Of a DNA stretch of 64,000 nucleotides, positions 61,459-64,000 are shown piece after piece (the first letter of the stretch is position 1; each line of letters starts with the position of its first letter). The stretch comes from Bradyrhizobium sp. AUGA SZCCT0158 (lineage in GTDB: Bacteria; Pseudomonadota; Alphaproteobacteria; Rhizobiales; Xanthobacteraceae), in contig NZ_JAFCME010000006.1 of the NCBI RefSeq assembly GCF_018130065.1, positions 124,001-188,000 of the forward strand, given 5' to 3'. A model generated the notes under the pieces. It was not told the DNA's origin and did not search any database. It saw nothing but the letters and a program-made list of their open reading frames with translations. A program made the position numbers and the translations under genes.

Positions 61459-62544
61459 TTAGGCGGACCGTTCGTTGAATGGCCGGCGCGCCAAGCTTCG
61501 TCTTGCCTCGACGGCGTCGGCCAGCACGTTGAGCGCCTGCACGGTGGTTTCCCAGTCGATGCAGCCGTCCGTGATGCTCTGACCATAGGTGAGCGGCTTG
61601 CCCGGCACGACATCCTGGCGGCCCGCGACGAGATTGCTCTCCATCATCACGCCGGTGATGCGTGCTTCGCCAGCGGATATCTGCCTGGCGATATCGGCCG
61701 CGACCAGCGGCTGGTTCTCGGGCTTCTTGCTGCTGTTGGCGTGGCTGGTGTCGATCATGATCCGCGGTGTCACGCCGGAACGGGTGAGTTCGGCTGAAGC
61801 GGCATCGACGCTGTCAGCGTCATAGTTCGGCTTGCTGCCGCCGCGCAGGATGATGTGGCAGTCATCGTTGCCAGTCGTAGCGGCGATCGCCGAGCGTCCG
61901 CCCTTGGTGACCGCCATGAAATGGTGGGGATGCGACGCCGACTTCACGGCCTCGGCCGCGATGCGCACATTGCCGTCGGTTCCGTTCTTGAAGCCAACCG
62001 CGCAGGAAAGTCCGGACGCGAGCTCGCGATGGATCTGGCTTTCCGTGGTTCGCGCGCCGATCGCCGCCCACGCCACCAGGTCGGCGATGTATTGCGGCGT
62101 CGTCATGTCGAGGAATTCGGTGCCGGCCGGCAGACCAAGATTGTTCACCGCCGAAAGCACGTTGCGCGCGAGACGCAGGCCCCTGTTGATGTCGAAGCTG
62201 CCGTCGAGGCCGGGATCGTTGATCAATCCTTTCCAGCCGACCGTCGTGCGCGGCTTCTCGAAATAGACGCGCATCACGATCTCGAGGCGGTCGGCCAGCC
62301 GCTCGCGCAGGGCGACGAGGCGTTCGGCGTATTCCACGGCCGCAGCGGGATCGTGCACCGAGCAGGGGCCGACGACAACCAGAAGCCGGTCATCGGTTCC
62401 GTTCAGGATCGCGTGGATGGCGTTGCGCGCCGCCATCACGATGCGCGTGGCGGTCAAAGTGCGCGGTATCTCGCGCATGACCTCTTGCGGCGTCGTCAGC
62501 TCTTTCAGTTCGCTTATTCGAAGATCGTCGGTGGTGCTCAACAC
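61459..62544 (-). CDS. aroG: 3-deoxy-7-phosphoheptulonate (DAHP) synthase, class I
   Basis: First step of the shikimate pathway. Type I alpha features: LLVVVGPCSVHDPAAAVEYA, FEKPRTTVGWKGLINDP, GSKPNYDADSV and MIDTSHANSSK. I place the start at GTG 62544 because caggagccagagcc precedes it; TTG 62580 is in frame but overlaps the tail of the attenuator. That gives 361 residues. Expression is controlled by the attenuator immediately upstream, whose leader peptide is rich in Tyr, Trp and Phe. Confidence 0.93.
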   Translation of the reverse strand: MLSTTDDLRISELKELTTPQEVMREIPRTLTATRIVMAARNAIHAILNGTDDRLLVVVGPCSVHDPAAAVEYAERLVALRERLADRLEIVMRVYFEKPRTTVGWKGLINDPGLDGSFDINRGLRLARNVLSAVNNLGLPAGTEFLDMTTPQYIADLVAWAAIGARTTESQIHRELASGLSCAVGFKNGTDGNVRIAAEAVKSASHPHHFMAVTKGGRSAIAATTGNDDCHIILRGGSKPNYDADSVDAASAELTRSGVTPRIMIDTSHANSSKKPENQPLVAADIARQISAGEARITGVMMESNLVAGRQDVVPGKPLTYGQSITDGCIDWETTVQALNVLADAVEARRSLARRPFNERSA

Positions 62545-62581
62545 GGCTCTGGCTCCTGTTTTGAAGAACCTGCCGGCCAAT

Positions 62582-62607
62582 AAAAAAGCCGCCAGGATTT
62601 GGCGGCT
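62582..62607 (-). terminator. Attenuator terminator of aroG
   Basis: Minus-strand AGCCGCCA (62607-62600), loop AATCC, TGGCGGCT (62594-62587), then a run of T to 62582. An ideal intrinsic terminator about 40 bases before the aroG start. Its 5' arm can instead pair with segment 2 of the leader (62662-62654), forming an antiterminator. Confidence 0.85.
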
Positions 62608-62631
62608 GTTCGGACTTTTTGCTGCAATTAT

Positions 62632-62712
62632 TTAGATTGCGCGTGATCCTCCCACCGCCAGCGAGCTGTCGAAGCTAAAATACCAATAGTTGCTGGCGGC
62701 GATCATGATCAT
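62632..62712 (-). CDS. aroG leader peptide, 26 aa, aromatic-rich
   Basis: ATG 62712 (or ATG 62706) to TAA 62634-62632. After MIMIAAS comes NYWYFSF: Tyr, Trp, Tyr, Phe and Phe codons clustered in a short stretch. Segment 1 (codons 5-7, GCCGCCAGC at 62700-62692) can pair with segment 2 (GCTGGCGGT at 62662-62654) later in the same frame. Stalling at scarce aromatic tRNAs would free segment 2 to hold the terminator arm. The predicted promoter puts the RNA start at or one base before the first ATG, so translation may be leaderless. Confidence 0.8.
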   Translation of the reverse strand: MIMIAASNYWYFSFDSSLAVGGSRAI

Positions 62713-62719
62713 GGTCGGC

Positions 62720-62748
62720 TCTATAGCTCACGCATCGGGACTTGTCAT
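62720..62748 (-). promoter_or_regulatory. Promoter of the aroG attenuator transcript
   Basis: Minus-strand -35 ATGACA (62748-62743), exactly 17 bases, then -10 TATAGA (62725-62720). Predicted start is about seven bases on, at 62713-62712, immediately at the leader ATG. Confidence 0.7.
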
Positions 62749-62792
62749 CCCCTATTCGGCGGGGGAGTTGGCTCGCGCAGCGCCAGCCCGTG

Positions 62793-63380
62793 TCAGGCCT
62801 TGCGCGCGGCAAGCGCCATGCCGACCAGCGACGCGCCGCCGAGCACCAGGTTGATCCCGACCAGGAGACCGATCGCCCATTCCGCTGAACCCGGCAGGCC
62901 GGCAATGATCAGGAACGAGATCAGGAGGTCCATCACTCCGGAGACCAGCAGCCAGGACCAGCGCCCGGACAATTCGCGGCGGTGCTCCAGCGCGTACATG
63001 ATGGTGGTGACGCCTTCGATCAGAAAGTAGGCGCCGAGGACGATGGTCAGCGTCAGCACGCCCTGCATCGGCCGCGCCAACAGCACGAGGCCGGCGAGCA
63101 CGGCAAGTGCCGCCGAAAACAGCGACCACCAGAAGCCCGGCATCTGCCGCGCCCAGTAGGTGACGACCAGCCCGGCGATGCCGCTGATCAGGAACATCCA
63201 GCCCAAGAAGATTGCAACCGCCAGGCTTGCCAGCGGCGGCACGATCATCGCGGCCAGGCCGAGCACCGCCAGCAGAATGCCTTCGAACAGGAAGGCTTTC
63301 CAATGCGTCTTCACGGCAGCGTTCATCTCGGACTGCAATTTGGCGATGTCTTTGGGCAGCCTATCTTGGGGAAGGGTCAT
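62793..63380 (-). CDS. HdeD-family (DUF308) membrane protein
   Basis: 195 residues with six predicted hydrophobic segments (for example FEGILLAVLGLAAMIVPPLA and MQGVLTLTIVLGAYFLIEGV), the regular pattern of HdeD acid-resistance membrane proteins. ATG 63380 is preceded by gggagagctgtg; a GTG one codon earlier is possible. Separated from the aroG leader by about 45 bp. Confidence 0.88.
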   Translation of the reverse strand: MTLPQDRLPKDIAKLQSEMNAAVKTHWKAFLFEGILLAVLGLAAMIVPPLASLAVAIFLGWMFLISGIAGLVVTYWARQMPGFWWSLFSAALAVLAGLVLLARPMQGVLTLTIVLGAYFLIEGVTTIMYALEHRRELSGRWSWLLVSGVMDLLISFLIIAGLPGSAEWAIGLLVGINLVLGGASLVGMALAARKA

Positions 63381-63491
63381 CACAGCTCTCCCGCTACGCG
63401 CGGGCTGATACTAGAGCGTTTTGCAGCGAACAGGAATGGTTGGCGCGAGGAATTGGACGGGAGGAGAACGCGTCCAATTTTAGCTGACGCG

Positions 63492-64000
63492 CTAACCAGC
63501 CTCGTTCGCCGACGAAAAGCCCTCCGACGTCGTGCGCATCCGGTTGCGGCCAAAAACGTAGACAGCCGTGGTTGCGACCAGCAGGGCGAGGCCGAGCAGG
63601 ATCGATGTGAAACCGATCGGGATCAGCACCAGCGAGGCGTTGCGTTCCGGGTTGATGAACCAGTGGTGCAGCGAGGTCAGCAGGAACGACACGCCCGCAA
63701 AGCCGGCACCGCCGCCCACGACCAGCAGCGCCCACATCCGCCGCAGCTGGCTCAGCCGCTCGCGCGCAACTTCCGTGCGCGGCGCGTGATGGCGGCCGAC
63801 GCGCCGCACCAGCCGCGCCGCAAATCCGATCGAGCTGAAGCCGATGATCAGGCTGGCTGTTCCCAGCATCATCCGCGTGGTGGAGCCGAGATCGGGATGC
63901 TTTTGCAGAATCAGCAGCGGAAAATCGAACGCCGCATGCAGCGCGACCGGCGCAAGCAGGGCCAGCGTCCAGCTCGAGATGCGGGCGAGATCGCGATTGT
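63492..64000 (-). CDS. PrsW-family intramembrane metalloprotease, N-terminus off the right edge
   Basis: Partial: only the C-terminal part (about 169 residues) is in the window, the frame staying open to base 64000. ALHAAFDFPLLILQKHPDLG contains the H-x-x-x-D third metal motif of PrsW (M82) proteases, and several hydrophobic segments follow (MLGTASLIIGFSSIGFAARL; LVLIPIGFTSILLGLALLVA). The glutamate motifs must lie beyond the edge. Assignment rests on one motif, so moderate confidence. Confidence 0.7.
   Translation of the reverse strand, partial: NRDLARISSWTLALLAPVALHAAFDFPLLILQKHPDLGSTTRMMLGTASLIIGFSSIGFAARLVRRVGRHHAPRTEVARERLSQLRRMWALLVVGGGAGFAGVSFLLTSLHHWFINPERNASLVLIPIGFTSILLGLALLVATTAVYVFGRNRMRTTSEGFSSANEAG

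Noticed and set aside
1..64000. Search for tRNA or rRNA genes, CRISPR arrays, transposases and phage integrases.
   Set aside because: None was recognised by eye; short structured RNAs could be missed without a covariance search.

Overview
The window is high-GC alphaproteobacterial chromosome, most probably Bradyrhizobium or a close relative. Reasons: GC-rich coding bias, class I ubiquinone/phosphatidylcholine genes typical of Rhizobiales, a NasS/NasT-nirA nitrogen module, IalB and DUF502 proteins, several REP-like palindromes (cattgcgagcgaagcgaagc type), and one approximately 540-bp intergenic repeat of a kind I recognise from Bradyrhizobium genomes. About 55 genes are supported, almost all housekeeping or metabolic. 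No rRNA, tRNA, CRISPR array, transposase or prophage was recognised.

Layout. 1-11.3 kb: an aromatic/biogenic amine catabolic cluster made of a TRAP binding protein, a copper amine oxidase, a FeaR-like AraC regulator, an aldehyde dehydrogenase, a complete Liv-type ABC transporter (binding protein, two permeases, two ATPases) and a second AraC regulator. 11.6-17.1 kb: assimilatory nitrite reduction (NasT, NasS, NirA, and a reductase carrying a [4Fe-4S] domain in place of an FMN domain). The leader of nirA contains a sigma-54-like promoter and two hexaloop hairpins. 17.2-28.8 kb: rimO, a broken SUKH-like gene, a TPR protein, an argD-like aminotransferase, a quinone oxidoreductase, terC, pcs, a ubiH-like gene, an AEC transporter, hspQ and ialB. 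28.9-34.4 kb: a peptide-binding protein followed by two degenerate enzymes (AMP-binding-like, GGDEF-like) and an orphan membrane-anchored protein.

34.5-42.7 kb: mfd-sdhE on the minus strand and recG on the plus strand, with an rtcB-prfH RNA-repair/ribosome-rescue pair lying between them. 42.8-49.3 kb: DUF502, glmS, a large autotransporter, a 50-codon remnant of a second autotransporter, and a short peptide with a double-glycine leader. 49.4-50 kb: the long repeat. 50-57.6 kb: recJ, a frameshifted SDR gene, a lytic transglycosylase, a MarR/AhpD-like divergent pair, an M23 peptidase and efp. 57.7-64 kb: a frameshifted secreted protein, epmA-epmB (EF-P modification), two small proteins, a DAHP synthase preceded by an aromatic-amino-acid attenuator with a nearly leaderless leader peptide, HdeD and a partial PrsW protease.

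Most notable items: the aroG attenuator (leader peptide with Tyr-Trp-Tyr-Phe-Ser-Phe and a full 1:2, 2:3, 3:4 pairing set), the nirA leader, the rtcB-prfH insertion, the double-glycine peptide beside autotransporter debris, and three separate genes interrupted by small indels, which could be real decay or sequence errors.
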